Source of the DNA: Pedobacter ureilyticus
GTDB taxonomy: Bacteria > Bacteroidota > Bacteroidia > Sphingobacteriales > Sphingobacteriaceae
DNA length: 64,000 nt
Direction: 5' to 3'
NCBI RefSeq assembly: GCF_005925345.1
Contig: NZ_SSHJ01000001.1
Coordinates: 633,817 to 697,816, forward strand
The position numbers and the translations under genes were made by a program. Under the pieces are notes generated by a model that saw nothing but the letters and a program-made list of their open reading frames with translations, was not told the origin of the DNA and searched no databases. This document shows, piece by piece, positions 7,980 through 18,180 of this stretch; within the stretch, counting starts at the first letter, position 1, and each line of letters starts with the position of its first letter.

Positions 7980-9452
7980 CTATTTTATTTCGGCCCAATG
8001 ATCGGTTCTAAAAGGCAAAACTGGAAATCCTTCCCTATTCTGTAAATTAGTTACCGGATAATTGAAAAATGCATACCTCAAAGCCACTGGTTTTTTAACT
8101 TTTTTACTACTTACCACTACGGTATTTCCTTCTATAACCGCATCCGCTAAATGAAATACCTGATCTTCTCCAGCCATATAGAAAAATCTGGGTGCATTTC
8201 CGTCGTTGGTATTAAGCCCGCTGCCTAAGCTTTCCGCCTTGAAATGGATGGTTGCTACGTTTTTTTTAAATGTTACGTAATTATATTCTGGTCCTTGATC
8301 AACCAAATTTTGCTTGCTATAGGTTCTATTTAAAGCTACAGCGGCTAAGCGTAAGCCCACTGGCTTTTTATTTTTAGGGTGTAAATCTTTGGCTTCGCCA
8401 ACATCTATAGTGCTTACCATAGCCGTATTGTTTAGCGTGGCTACTTTTGCCTGCGCCTCTCTAAAAAATGCATCGTAGGCTAATTTATCATCTTCCTTTT
8501 CGTGAAAATAGGGTGCAATTTGTACATAATAAAAAGGCAAATCTCCCTGTTTAAAATTAGTACGCCAAGATTTAATAAGGGTTTGGGTAGCTGTTACATA
8601 ACTTTCTCTTTCCATGTGGTTGGCTTCGCCCTGATACCAACAAAAACCTTTGATAGATAGGTTGGTAAAAGGATTAATTAACGCATTGTACAACAAAAAC
8701 GGACGCACTACCTTTTCGAAAGAAAAACCGGCATCAATTTTTTCTTTAGCTTTTGGGCTTGCCAAATAGGGTTTTAAATAGGTTTCGTTTAAAAGCTTGT
8801 TGTTTTGTAATTTTTCTTGTGGTACAAATGCCTGCACACCAGAAGCGCCAATACCAGAAAAAATTAGTCCAATCGGGATATTGAGCTCGTCGTATAGTTT
8901 TTTTCCGAACGTATAGCCCACAGCACTAAAATCTTTAACATTATCAGAAGTACTTTCTTGCCATTTGCCAGAAAAATTGCCTATAGGCGTAGCACTGAAA
9001 TTTAAACCCACACTCAATAAACGGATATGAGGTTGGTTGGCGCTGCTTAACACCTCGTTTGCACCAATCATCTCTTTAACAGAAAACTGCATATTTGATT
9101 GTCCACTACAAAACCATATATCGCCAATAAGCAGATTGGTTAAGCTTAACTTTTCATCCTGCGTTTGCACTAAAATTTGATGTGTTGTAAAATCTCCGGC
9201 TTTAGCTAAAGGAACATCTATTAAAGCTAAAAATTCACCGTTTTTATCTGCAACTACAGTAGTTGGGTTGGCGAGCCAATCTGCTAATACCGATACTTTA
9301 TGGCCTGCAGTTGCTGTACCCCACACCCTAAATGCTTTATTTTGCTGCACTACCATGTTACTTTGCAAAGCATCCGCCAGTTTTAATACTGAAAAACACG
9401 GCTTACAAACAGCTAATAAACATAACAGTAGTAAATATTTGATGGCTTTCAT
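7980..9452 (-). CDS. Sialate O-acetylesterase-type SGNH esterase
   Basis: A 490-residue secreted protein (signal peptide about 1-21 ending in FS). GDIWFCSGQSNMQF (about 110-123) holds the nucleophile Ser of the SASA/SGNH family, with a conserved FCWYQGEANH block (about 270) and DVGEAKDLHPKNK (about 370) giving the catalytic Asp/His pair. Family members remove acetyl groups from sialic acid, xylan or other glycans. Its start codon overlaps the GH2 stop (TAATG), so the two are coupled. In this operon it probably deacetylates the glycan so that the exo-glycosidases can proceed; nothing in the window processes free sialic acid, so the sialate name should not be read literally. Confidence 0.85.
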   Translation of the reverse strand: MKAIKYLLLLCLLAVCKPCFSVLKLADALQSNMVVQQNKAFRVWGTATAGHKVSVLADWLANPTTVVADKNGEFLALIDVPLAKAGDFTTHQILVQTQDEKLSLTNLLIGDIWFCSGQSNMQFSVKEMIGANEVLSSANQPHIRLLSVGLNFSATPIGNFSGKWQESTSDNVKDFSAVGYTFGKKLYDELNIPIGLIFSGIGASGVQAFVPQEKLQNNKLLNETYLKPYLASPKAKEKIDAGFSFEKVVRPFLLYNALINPFTNLSIKGFCWYQGEANHMERESYVTATQTLIKSWRTNFKQGDLPFYYVQIAPYFHEKEDDKLAYDAFFREAQAKVATLNNTAMVSTIDVGEAKDLHPKNKKPVGLRLAAVALNRTYSKQNLVDQGPEYNYVTFKKNVATIHFKAESLGSGLNTNDGNAPRFFYMAGEDQVFHLADAVIEGNTVVVSSKKVKKPVALRYAFFNYPVTNLQNREGFPVLPFRTDHWAEIK

Positions 9453-12388
9453 TATCTTTTGCGGTTATTATAAGGTGTAACTTCTAGTTTATATTTGTTG
9501 CTTTTAAGCAAGTTTGCATCGAAAGTAATTTCTATGTCCTTACTTTCATTCTTAAACAGGGTAAAATAATCATCGTTCATCATTGCTGGCAAAATGCGCT
9601 CGCCGGTTTCGGCATCTATAGCCTGCACTTTTATAGCAAAGGCAATTTCATTTGATGTATTTTTAATCTTAGCAGCGATGATTTTCTGATTACCTTTTGA
9701 GCTAATTTTAGAGCTCACATTTAGTTTAACCGGCACCAATGTGTTTAGCTGTGTATAATCGTTATGGGCACTGCTTCTCCAATAAAAATTATCCGATAAA
9801 ACCTTACCTTTTTCGTCTTCTAAGAACAACTTGATCAATTGCACTTCCGGCGATTTCGTTCTTTGGGTGGTATAAACTTCAAACTCGTAGATAGAAACGC
9901 CATATTCTGTAGCTCTTTTCAAGGTTTGCATTCTCACATATCTGGCATTGGTTTTTGCAAAAGTAATTCTATCACTTCCACCATCCGAATTGTTTTCTAT
10001 CGCTACGTCTTTCCATTGTGTGGCATCATCAGAAACTTGGATTTTATAAGCTTTGGCGTAGGCGGCCTCCCATTCGATAATTACTTGGCGAACCGGTTCA
10101 ATTTTACCCAAATCTACATACACCCATTGGTTATCTTGGTAAGTACTTGTCCACCTTGACCCAGAATTGCCATCGGTAATTGCTGTTGCACTACCCGCTT
10201 CGGCTGATGTAGAAGAAGCAACAACTTTCTTTTGATAAGCCAAGTTATCCGTCACGGTATATAAATCCATCAAAAAGCTTTCGGTAGCCGTATTGCTAGC
10301 CGACACCAGCGTTTGGTTATAGCCTTTTAATTTCTGGCCCTTGATATTGTAAACTTCGGCTACTGCTTTTAAATTATCGTAATTTTTGCCAGTGCTGTTA
10401 ATCACTTTTACGCTGTTATCGGCATAACTCCATTGAATGTGAAGAGGTTCACATGCTTTTTTAACACCCCAATAAGCACCGTTCAAATCGTAATAGTAAT
10501 CATAAGTTTGCCACACAAAAGACGGATAGGCAGATTGGCTCATCCAAGTCATTACGCCAGAGGCATCATTCCACATGTGATGCAACCAACCTTCGTACAA
10601 AGCCTTGTTAGTTTCAATATTCAACAGTTGCGCTTTGAGGCAAAAATCTTCAATACCCGTAGCTTTTCCATAACGGTGATTGATACTTTCTTCGTAGCGA
10701 TCTGGGCCCGCATTTGCGGCACTTTTACCAAAAAAATGTTTATCCCACATTTCATCTCTTGGCCACCAATTTTCTTTAGGCATAAACTTTTTAAAGCTAT
10801 CGAAAGTGGTAAAAACAGCCGTTCCAATTTCGGTTCGCATTCCCCAACCCCTATCGCCGCCAAAACCACCGGGATATTTGGTAAAATACCACTGGGGATC
10901 AAAGTTTGTCCACGGACCACTACCTGTTAAGGCATCAGAATGCGAATTAGCCTGATACCAACGGTCGCCTGCATCAAAAGTCTTAACGTTTTCGGCCAGC
11001 CAAGCATTTAATGGCGGCTCTGGATAGCCTTCGTTATCGCCACACCAAACCGCAACAGATGGATGGTTTCTGTAACGCTTTATTTTTTCTACTGCATTTT
11101 GGTTAAAGGCAAAAATATCTCTAGGCAAGTTTTTATGTGAGTTTAACCAAAAATCGTCCCAGATCATGAGCCCATATTTATCGCAAGCTTCATAAAACTC
11201 GGCATCAGTAACAGAGCCAATCCAATTTCGAACCATGTTTAGGTTCATGTCTTTGTGCAGCTTCAATTTTAGATCATATTCATCGCCACGGCATCTCAGT
11301 AAATATTCGGACATGCCCCAGTTGCCGCCCTTTACAAAAATGCGCTTGCCATTGATACTGATATGAAACACGTTGCCCAAAGTATCATAGCTGTATTCTT
11401 TAATGCCAAAGGTAATTTTCTTAGTGTCCGAAATTTTCCCGTCTACAGTGTATTTCAACTCGCAAGAATACAAATTTGGCTCTCCATAACCATTTGGCCA
11501 CCACAATTTTGGATTATTAATAATAAACTGCTTGAACTTGCTGGTATCGAGTGTAAACGTGCGTTGTTGGTAAGCTTCAATCTTCATTTTTTGGGAGAAG
11601 GTAATATTTCCCGGCTGGATAACACCTGTGAGTTCCCCTTCCTTATCTGCTCCGGTGGTATTGCTCAGTTCTACTTGTAACTGCAAATTCGCTTGGTTTA
11701 GCGATGGCACTTTGGTTCTAATCCACGGATCTACCAAAGTAACCGAGCCAGAAGTACTTAAATACACATTATCAGTAATACCCATCAGTAAGCCAGGTAC
11801 GTAAGGCATCCAATCCCAACTGGCAGATGAAATATAAGTTGGGCTGGCATAATTTGGAATTGGCGTTTGCGGCCAATGCACCAATACAGCTAGCACATTC
11901 TCTTTACCTTTATCTAGCAAATTAGTAATATCAAACTTACCTCTGTGCATAAAACCATCTAACTTACCCAGATAGGTACCATTAAAATAAATATCGGCCT
12001 TGCGGTTTACGCCTTCAAAATTGAGCCAAAGTTTCTGACCATTTTGATGGCCAGCGGGAGCTTTAAAAGTAGTACGATACCAAAAATTTCTGTCGTACTT
12101 TCTCTTATCTACGTTGTAAATATTGTCTCCAAAATTTGGATCTTTTTCTATTCCAGCATTTACATAATCGTTAAAAACTATCCCGGGAACGGTAGCTTTT
12201 ATCCACTTTGTGGTAGTGTAGCCAGCTTTTAATACGTTGATACTGTCTTTACCAATTTCGGCTTGTGGTGCAACAAACCAAATGTTTTGCTGATCAGAAT
12301 CTAAAGGATATTTATTGATTTGCGCCACAACCACATGAGCCGTAGCCAAAGCTAATAAGGTAAATAGATATCGTTTATTTAATTTCAT
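9452..12388 (-). CDS. GH2 family beta-glycosidase (beta-mannosidase or exo-beta-glucosaminidase type) with F5/8C domain
   Basis: A 978-residue secreted enzyme (signal about 1-22 ending VVAQ). The N-terminal jelly-roll sugar-binding domain contains NYASPTYISSASWDWMPYVPG (about 180-200), Ig-like domains follow, and the TIM barrel carries VWCGDNEG (about 448), whose Glu is the expected acid/base. Residues about 700-830 are an F5/8 type C (discoidin) domain (NLAYQKKVVASS, RWTSTYQDNQWVYVDLG, RYVRMQTLKR) placed before the last beta domain. The architecture matches the GH2 subgroup with beta-mannosidases and exo-beta-D-glucosaminidases. In context it may cleave a beta-mannose or beta-GlcN(Ac) linkage at the core of the glycan. 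Seven bases separate it from the upstream GH92 gene. Confidence 0.85.
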   Translation of the reverse strand: MKLNKRYLFTLLALATAHVVVAQINKYPLDSDQQNIWFVAPQAEIGKDSINVLKAGYTTTKWIKATVPGIVFNDYVNAGIEKDPNFGDNIYNVDKRKYDRNFWYRTTFKAPAGHQNGQKLWLNFEGVNRKADIYFNGTYLGKLDGFMHRGKFDITNLLDKGKENVLAVLVHWPQTPIPNYASPTYISSASWDWMPYVPGLLMGITDNVYLSTSGSVTLVDPWIRTKVPSLNQANLQLQVELSNTTGADKEGELTGVIQPGNITFSQKMKIEAYQQRTFTLDTSKFKQFIINNPKLWWPNGYGEPNLYSCELKYTVDGKISDTKKITFGIKEYSYDTLGNVFHISINGKRIFVKGGNWGMSEYLLRCRGDEYDLKLKLHKDMNLNMVRNWIGSVTDAEFYEACDKYGLMIWDDFWLNSHKNLPRDIFAFNQNAVEKIKRYRNHPSVAVWCGDNEGYPEPPLNAWLAENVKTFDAGDRWYQANSHSDALTGSGPWTNFDPQWYFTKYPGGFGGDRGWGMRTEIGTAVFTTFDSFKKFMPKENWWPRDEMWDKHFFGKSAANAGPDRYEESINHRYGKATGIEDFCLKAQLLNIETNKALYEGWLHHMWNDASGVMTWMSQSAYPSFVWQTYDYYYDLNGAYWGVKKACEPLHIQWSYADNSVKVINSTGKNYDNLKAVAEVYNIKGQKLKGYNQTLVSASNTATESFLMDLYTVTDNLAYQKKVVASSTSAEAGSATAITDGNSGSRWTSTYQDNQWVYVDLGKIEPVRQVIIEWEAAYAKAYKIQVSDDATQWKDVAIENNSDGGSDRITFAKTNARYVRMQTLKRATEYGVSIYEFEVYTTQRTKSPEVQLIKLFLEDEKGKVLSDNFYWRSSAHNDYTQLNTLVPVKLNVSSKISSKGNQKIIAAKIKNTSNEIAFAIKVQAIDAETGERILPAMMNDDYFTLFKNESKDIEITFDANLLKSNKYKLEVTPYNNRKR

Positions 12389-12394
12389 GATGTG

Positions 12395-14671
12395 TTATTG
12401 ATTAGCACTGACAGAAAATGGACGCGACTCTTTAGCGATACCTCTTGCAGTGTTTGGCATTGCCGACATTTGGAATTCTAAAGTTCCACCACTGTTGATA
12501 TCCTGATAAGTGATAAAGTTTTTATCGTAGCTTTTACCATTAAGTAATGCCGACTGGATGTATACATTTTTAGGGTTATTGCCATTGGCTTTGATTACAA
12601 AGGTTTTTCCATTCTCTAGTTTAATGGTTGCCTTTTGAAATACGGGACTGCCAATTACATACTGATCGGTACCCGGGCATACGCTGTAAATTCCTAAAGC
12701 ACTTAATACATACCATGATGACATTTGACCTTGATCTTCGTCGCCAGGATAGCCCTTTTCGGTAGCGTTATACAATTGCGACATTACCATACGAGTCTGT
12801 TTTTGCGATTTCCAAGGTTGGCCACTAAAGTTATACAGGTAAGGTACGTGCTGAGTTGGCTGGTTACCGTGCGCATACTGACCCATTTTGGCCAACAACA
12901 TTTCTTTCATTTCATGAATTTCTTGCTTGTAAGAGCCGTATTTAATGTCTTGTGGCATGGTAAAGAAAGAATCGAGCTTGGAGTTGAATTTGTTTTCGCC
13001 GCCAATCAACTTGATTAAGCCGTTTATATCGTGCATTACAGACCAAGTGTATTGCCATGAATTGGCCTCGGTAAAAGGTCCGCCCCATTCTACTGGGTCG
13101 AAATTTGGCATCCAATCGCCATTTGGTAAACGACCACGCACAAAGTTTACTTTCTCATCAAATACATTTTTGTAATTAAACATTTGACGAGCAAAAATCT
13201 CTTCGTAAAACTTATTGCCCGTTAATTTGGCCAATTGATAGGCACAAAAATCATCATAGGCATATTCTAATGTTTTAGCCGTGCTCTCGTGGATATCGCC
13301 GTAAGGAATGTAGCCCTTGGTAAAATACTCTTTCCAACCCTCTCTACCGTTAGAACCACCATAAAAACCTTTATTGGTTGCCTCATGGTAATATGCTTTT
13401 AAAGCACTATCTGGGTTAAATGAACGAATACCCTTTACCCAAGCATCGGTTAACAAAGAAATGGCATGGTTGCCTATCATTACACCAGACATACCAGGGT
13501 TAGACCAAGTAGGAAAAAAACCGGCTTGTTGTTGTGCATCTAGCAAAGATTGCATGTATCTACCCTGCATTTCTGGGTGTAAAATATTGCTCAATGGAAA
13601 TTGTCCACGGAAAGTATCCCAGAAACCGTTATCAGTATACATGTAACCGTCGTGAATTTTACCATCGTAAGGACTATAGTAATAAGGTTTACCCTCTTTG
13701 TTGATTTCGTAAAATTTCCTCGAAAATAAATTGGCACGGAACATACATGAATAGAACGTCGCCATTTCTTCTTCCGTTCCGCCTTCTACCAACACCCGGT
13801 TCAGTAGTTTATTCCAAACTTGGTAAGCACTATTTTTAGTAGCCTCGAAGTTTTTATGCTTGGCCAATTCTTGATCAAAATTAAGTTGCGCTTGTTCTGG
13901 ACTGATGTATGAAGAAGCCATTTTAACTTCTACTTTAGCACCTGCCTTGAACTCTAAATAAGCACCTACACCTTTGCCCTCATCAGCAGCATTGCCAGCT
14001 TTAATTTGTCCTTTTACATTTTCCCAAGTTCCAAAAGCTTTAAATGGCTGATTAAATTCTAGTACGAAATAACTTTTAAAATTACCCGGAACGAAACGTC
14101 CGTTGTTTACATAACCTATTATTTTGCGTTCTTTAGGTAAAATGGTTACTTCGCAATCTTTCAAAAATCCATCCAATACTAAAAAAGCTTTTTCATTTTT
14201 TGGATACGAAAACTTCATGTGCCCACCACGCTCTACAGGACTAACTTCGGCAGTTATTCCATTATCAAATTTTACGGCGTAATGGTTCGGTTTGGCAATT
14301 TCGTTTGCGTGGTTAAATTTTAAAGCTCTTTCATCTTCATTAACTGTCAATTTTCCAACTCCAGGCATTAATGAAAATACAGCATAGTCGTTCATCCAAG
14401 GGCTACACTGGTGTACTTGCTGAAAACCACGAATGGTTTCTGCTTTGTATTTGTATTTCCAGCCATCGCCATTTTTACCCGTTTGGGCCGAGAAAAAATG
14501 AACTGCAAAAGGCAAACCCACCGTTGGGTAAGTATTACCGTAAGACAAAGACCACTCCGAATCGGTTCCTTGTAGGGTATTCACGTATTTCACGAGGTCT
14601 TTTTGCTGTGCCTTAACACTGCCCACAAGCAGCAGCAAGCATAAAATTAGGTTTAGGTTTTTATATTTCAT
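12395..14671 (-). CDS. GH92 alpha-mannosidase
   Basis: A 758-residue secreted protein (signal about 1-21 ending VKAQ). GH92 signatures are present: VNTLQGTDSEWSLSYGNTYP at the N-terminus, the STAKTLEYAYDDFC helix, PFTEANSWQYTW (with a catalytic Glu) and PGDEDQGQMSSWYVLSALGI, where Asp/Glu residues act as the calcium-dependent base. GH92 enzymes are exo-acting inverting alpha-mannosidases, most often alpha-1,2 or alpha-1,3. The NDD of classical members is here DED, a variation also seen within the family. It is one of two GH92 genes in this operon; the pair share only moderate similarity and probably cut different linkages. Confidence 0.92.
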   Translation of the reverse strand: MKYKNLNLILCLLLLVGSVKAQQKDLVKYVNTLQGTDSEWSLSYGNTYPTVGLPFAVHFFSAQTGKNGDGWKYKYKAETIRGFQQVHQCSPWMNDYAVFSLMPGVGKLTVNEDERALKFNHANEIAKPNHYAVKFDNGITAEVSPVERGGHMKFSYPKNEKAFLVLDGFLKDCEVTILPKERKIIGYVNNGRFVPGNFKSYFVLEFNQPFKAFGTWENVKGQIKAGNAADEGKGVGAYLEFKAGAKVEVKMASSYISPEQAQLNFDQELAKHKNFEATKNSAYQVWNKLLNRVLVEGGTEEEMATFYSCMFRANLFSRKFYEINKEGKPYYYSPYDGKIHDGYMYTDNGFWDTFRGQFPLSNILHPEMQGRYMQSLLDAQQQAGFFPTWSNPGMSGVMIGNHAISLLTDAWVKGIRSFNPDSALKAYYHEATNKGFYGGSNGREGWKEYFTKGYIPYGDIHESTAKTLEYAYDDFCAYQLAKLTGNKFYEEIFARQMFNYKNVFDEKVNFVRGRLPNGDWMPNFDPVEWGGPFTEANSWQYTWSVMHDINGLIKLIGGENKFNSKLDSFFTMPQDIKYGSYKQEIHEMKEMLLAKMGQYAHGNQPTQHVPYLYNFSGQPWKSQKQTRMVMSQLYNATEKGYPGDEDQGQMSSWYVLSALGIYSVCPGTDQYVIGSPVFQKATIKLENGKTFVIKANGNNPKNVYIQSALLNGKSYDKNFITYQDINSGGTLEFQMSAMPNTARGIAKESRPFSVSANQ

Positions 14672-14741
14672 TTTCGTTTTGTGTGTTTCGGTTTTTATTT
14701 TGTCTGCTGATTTTTATCTGCGTTAACCTAGCGGTAGATTT

Positions 14742-17087
14742 TTAGATTACTAGCTTATTTATCCCTGCTTTAAGTTCATAAGTTTTGCCCTTCCAAACCA
14801 ACTTTCCAGTAATTGTATTAGGCAAATTGATATTCATTTGCCATTTGTTTTTTATCAGTTCATAGCTTACAGCCACTTTACCGTTTGGATGAGGAATTTC
14901 CCCACCAACTTTAGTCATTTCGCCTAAATGTGGTTCAATTTTCACTCTTTGAAAGCCTGGCGCATCACTATCGATACCCAGTACAACTCTATAAAAATCA
15001 ATATTAGGGCTACTACCCCATGCATGGCAATCAGAGCGAGAGGTATTTACATCAGAATATTCTGCCCAAGTAGTTAAGCCCATCGCCATGTTTTTGCGGT
15101 AAATGCTTAACCAATTCATATAATCGTTACCCAAACCTGCCTTAACCAATGCCTGATGCAAATAATATTTAAAATAAACCGAACATTGAGTTAAGCTCTC
15201 GTCATTCAACATTCCATTGGCTACTATTTTCATATCTTCTTTATTTAATAGACCAGTGAGAATTGCCAATGCGTTTACATGCTGAGAGTAGCTATTTTGA
15301 TCTTTGGTATCTGCATATAGTTTTTTGCTCGGGTTCCAATATTTACGCTGTATGGTTGCTTTTAGCAACTCGGCCTTTGCGCTGTAAATTTTGGAATAAT
15401 CTTGCAGGCCAATTTTTGCTTCCATTTCTGCTGCCCATTGATAAGCATAAAGCAATTGCAAATTGTAAATTGCCCCGCTCCCGCTTTCATCCCTAGCTTC
15501 GCCCCATAAGTTGCCCGCCCAATCTACAAAAGCCCAATAAGGAACATTAGCTAAGGAGCCATCAGCCTGTTGGTATTTTTCAAAAAAAGCTAAGATTGCC
15601 CTTTCGCCAACCAGTTTGTCTTTTAAAAAGGCATCATCATTTTTATACATCCAATAATCGTGCAACATACCGATATACCAAAGCGAAAACATAGGAATGA
15701 TTTGTGTGCCTTTGGTGGGGTAGCAACTTCTGGTAATCCCTTCTGCAATGCGAGAATGATCAATTTGTGTTAAGGCATTACGTGCTAACCGATCATCGCT
15801 ACTGTTATAATAAGAAACCATTACCTGAATTCTAGAATCGCCAATGTATTGCAGCTGCTCATAGTAAGGACAGTCCATATAGCTCTCCCACGCATTTAGT
15901 CTAGCAGTACGCCAGCCAATGTCTAACATCTGTGTAATTTCGGCATTGTTGGTATTGAATTTAGCTTCTTCTTTAAACGGATAACCCGTAAAAGTGCCAT
16001 ACAAATCATCAATAACCAATGGTTCGTTTTTGGTGTGCACGATAACTTTTATATAGCGATACGTGCGAAAGTTTAATGAAGTAAAAGATTGATCTTTGCT
16101 ACCGTTGGAAATTAAACTATCTATTCTGCCAATAAACTCTTTGCCTTCTATTTCATTACGATTGCCTTTTTCTACACCTTTAGTGCCTTTTTTATAAAGC
16201 GATTCGGCATAGCCCAGCGAAATTCCGGCATCTTTACCTCCACTAAAATTTAGGGTGATGTAGGCATTTGTTAAAAAAGTTTGATCAAGTAAAAGTGTGG
16301 CCGTGGTATTTGCAGGGATATTTACGCTCGTCTTTTTTGCCGGAAACGTAGCCGGAACTTGAATACCAATAGCGCTCCGCAATTTTTGAATACGTTGGTA
16401 AGTCATTTCCATTGCAGGCAAGGTAGATGGTACCAAAGCCCAATCAATTCCCCAAGCCATGCCTTTAAGCTTCCCTTCTCCTACTTTTACTGCATTTCCC
16501 CAATTTCGATCATCAAAACCTAGGCTAGTCCAATCGCCTTTTACGGCTTGGTTCATGTTAACCAATTGCCCTTTACTTGCAGCGAAAAAATAACCTGGAA
16601 TGGGTTGATAACCATTGTCTTTTGTAACCTTCCAAGTTTCATTGGTATTGATGATATCTTCAATTTCGCTCTGCCCTTGTAAAACAAATGCGGTACGTAC
16701 AGAAATTTGAGCTTCTGGACGATATTGAGCTTCGTTCCAAACCAGGGCAGCAATTGTATTTTCTCCGGCAGTTAAAAATGGGCCGATATCTATGGTTTCG
16801 TAGTTCCAAAAATAGGTATCGCCACGGGCTGGCCCCATAGAAACCAGCTTACCGTTGATGAAAAGCTTATATCTATTATCGGCAGAAACATGAACTATAA
16901 ACTCGACTGGCTTAGTTTTTAATGCAATGTTTTTTCTGAAGTAATACACGCCATATTCGGCACCACTATCATTTTTGTCTGCTATCCATAGTGCGCTCCA
17001 AGGTCTATCCAAAACAGCTTTATTCGCCCTACCGCTAAAAGCTAAGCAACTCCATAGTAACATAAGTAAGTAAAGGCATTTTTTCAT
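14742..17087 (-). CDS. GH78-type alpha-L-rhamnosidase-like protein
   Basis: A 781-residue secreted protein (signal about 1-21). An N-terminal jelly roll (SALWIADKN, YYFRKNIAL, YKLFINGKLVSMGPARGD) is followed by the bacterial rhamnosidase beta-sandwich and an (alpha/alpha)6 barrel with WESYMDCPYYEQLQYIGDSR (about 402-421), holding the conserved acidic residues of GH78, and WGEARDESGSG (about 533). The C-terminal domain contains the usual PNGKVAVSYE segment. Many Bacteroidota proteins of this shape are annotated as rhamnosidases without proof; rhamnose is not an obvious partner for the mannosidases around it, so the true sugar could differ. A 70-bp gap separates it from the downstream GH92 gene. 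Confidence 0.8.
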   Translation of the reverse strand: MKKCLYLLMLLWSCLAFSGRANKAVLDRPWSALWIADKNDSGAEYGVYYFRKNIALKTKPVEFIVHVSADNRYKLFINGKLVSMGPARGDTYFWNYETIDIGPFLTAGENTIAALVWNEAQYRPEAQISVRTAFVLQGQSEIEDIINTNETWKVTKDNGYQPIPGYFFAASKGQLVNMNQAVKGDWTSLGFDDRNWGNAVKVGEGKLKGMAWGIDWALVPSTLPAMEMTYQRIQKLRSAIGIQVPATFPAKKTSVNIPANTTATLLLDQTFLTNAYITLNFSGGKDAGISLGYAESLYKKGTKGVEKGNRNEIEGKEFIGRIDSLISNGSKDQSFTSLNFRTYRYIKVIVHTKNEPLVIDDLYGTFTGYPFKEEAKFNTNNAEITQMLDIGWRTARLNAWESYMDCPYYEQLQYIGDSRIQVMVSYYNSSDDRLARNALTQIDHSRIAEGITRSCYPTKGTQIIPMFSLWYIGMLHDYWMYKNDDAFLKDKLVGERAILAFFEKYQQADGSLANVPYWAFVDWAGNLWGEARDESGSGAIYNLQLLYAYQWAAEMEAKIGLQDYSKIYSAKAELLKATIQRKYWNPSKKLYADTKDQNSYSQHVNALAILTGLLNKEDMKIVANGMLNDESLTQCSVYFKYYLHQALVKAGLGNDYMNWLSIYRKNMAMGLTTWAEYSDVNTSRSDCHAWGSSPNIDFYRVVLGIDSDAPGFQRVKIEPHLGEMTKVGGEIPHPNGKVAVSYELIKNKWQMNINLPNTITGKLVWKGKTYELKAGINKLVI

Positions 17088-17216
17088 GATATGTTTTTTA
17101 TTGAATTAGATAGTTCCATGTATTTCCATCAAAACTCTATTTTATTTTTCGGCCACTTGAGGCTTTGTAAATAGTTGACTAAATCGGCAATACTTACCTA
17201 TGAGCGATGTAATCCA

Positions 17217-18179
17217 TTAATTGATTATTCTTTTTGTTACACCCGTTGTGGTAATCTTAACCGGTTTAATATAACCTTGATCATCAAACTCCATTTTTTC
17301 GATGCAGGTTTCTCTGTGATTAGCTGCAGTTTCTCCTTTCGGCCTGCGGTGGTAAACGATGTAATATTCATCTGTACTTGGAATTTGTATTACCGAATGG
17401 TGACCCGCCCCTGTTGCAATTTCTGGATTTTGTTGCAACACAGTCCCAATACGCTTAAATGGACCGAACAGAGAATCTGAAATGGCATAGGCCACTTTGT
17501 AATTAGGGCCACCCCAACCACCTTCGGACCACATGAAATAATATTTTCCGTTACGGATAAACACAAAAGGGCCCTCTACATAACCTTCGGGTGTAATTTC
17601 TTTAAAAGTGCTACCATCTTCAAAATTTTGTAGACTTTTAAAATCACGAGCAAGTTTAGTGATGTTACAATGTTTCCAGCCACCGTAAATCATGTAATGT
17701 TGACCATCTTTATCTTTAAAAACAAACTGATCGATAGGTTGTGCGCCGTTAACTATTTTATTAAGCAGTGGTTTGCCAAGATAGTCGCGATAGGGACCTT
17801 CTGGTTTTTTGGCTACTGCCACTCCAATACCTCCCAAAGTTTGCTCGTTTTGAATATCGTTAGCCGCAAAAAAAAGAAAATATTTTTTATCTTTTTTAAT
17901 GATAGATGGAGCCCACATGGCTATTTTAGCCCATTTTATCGCCGCCGTGTCTACTATTTTTTCGTGCTTAGTCCAATTCACCAAATCTTTTGATGAGAAG
18001 GCATCCATAAAAACCTGTTTCTCATATTTATCAGAATAAGTTGGAAATACCCAATACTGTTGCCCAAAAATAATCCCTTCAGGATCAGCATACCATCCCT
18101 TAACAATTGGATTTCCAGATTTTTGTTGCGCAAAAGCAGCCGAACTTAAGCAGATTAAAAATAAAATCAGTTTTCTCAT
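17217..18179 (-). CDS. GH43-family glycosidase
   Basis: A 320-residue secreted protein (signal about 1-17 ending AFAQ) that is a single five-bladed propeller. The three GH43 acidic positions are recognisable: Asp in WYADPEGI (about 31), Asp in QPIDQFVF (about 151) and Glu in GYVEGPFVF (about 204), with WAPSIIKKDKKYFLFF and YYIVYHRR typical of the family. GH43 enzymes are mostly alpha-L-arabinofuranosidases, beta-xylosidases or exo-galactanases; the substrate here is not evident. The gap to the upstream isomerase gene is a single base, so co-transcription is likely. The 129 bp downstream, before the GH78 gene, show no terminator. Confidence 0.87.
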   Translation of the reverse strand: MRKLILFLICLSSAAFAQQKSGNPIVKGWYADPEGIIFGQQYWVFPTYSDKYEKQVFMDAFSSKDLVNWTKHEKIVDTAAIKWAKIAMWAPSIIKKDKKYFLFFAANDIQNEQTLGGIGVAVAKKPEGPYRDYLGKPLLNKIVNGAQPIDQFVFKDKDGQHYMIYGGWKHCNITKLARDFKSLQNFEDGSTFKEITPEGYVEGPFVFIRNGKYYFMWSEGGWGGPNYKVAYAISDSLFGPFKRIGTVLQQNPEIATGAGHHSVIQIPSTDEYYIVYHRRPKGETAANHRETCIEKMEFDDQGYIKPVKITTTGVTKRIIN

Positions 18180-18180
18180 G

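Noticed and set aside
7980..9452. Evidence for sialic acid catabolism from the esterase
   Set aside because: No sialidase, sialate lyase or sialic acid transporter gene is in the window; the SGNH esterase family acts on many acetylated glycans.
10433..10930. Long open frame antisense to the GH2 gene (and similar antisense frames in other enzymes)
   Set aside because: It mirrors a well-supported coding gene on the other strand and has no domain or start context of its own.
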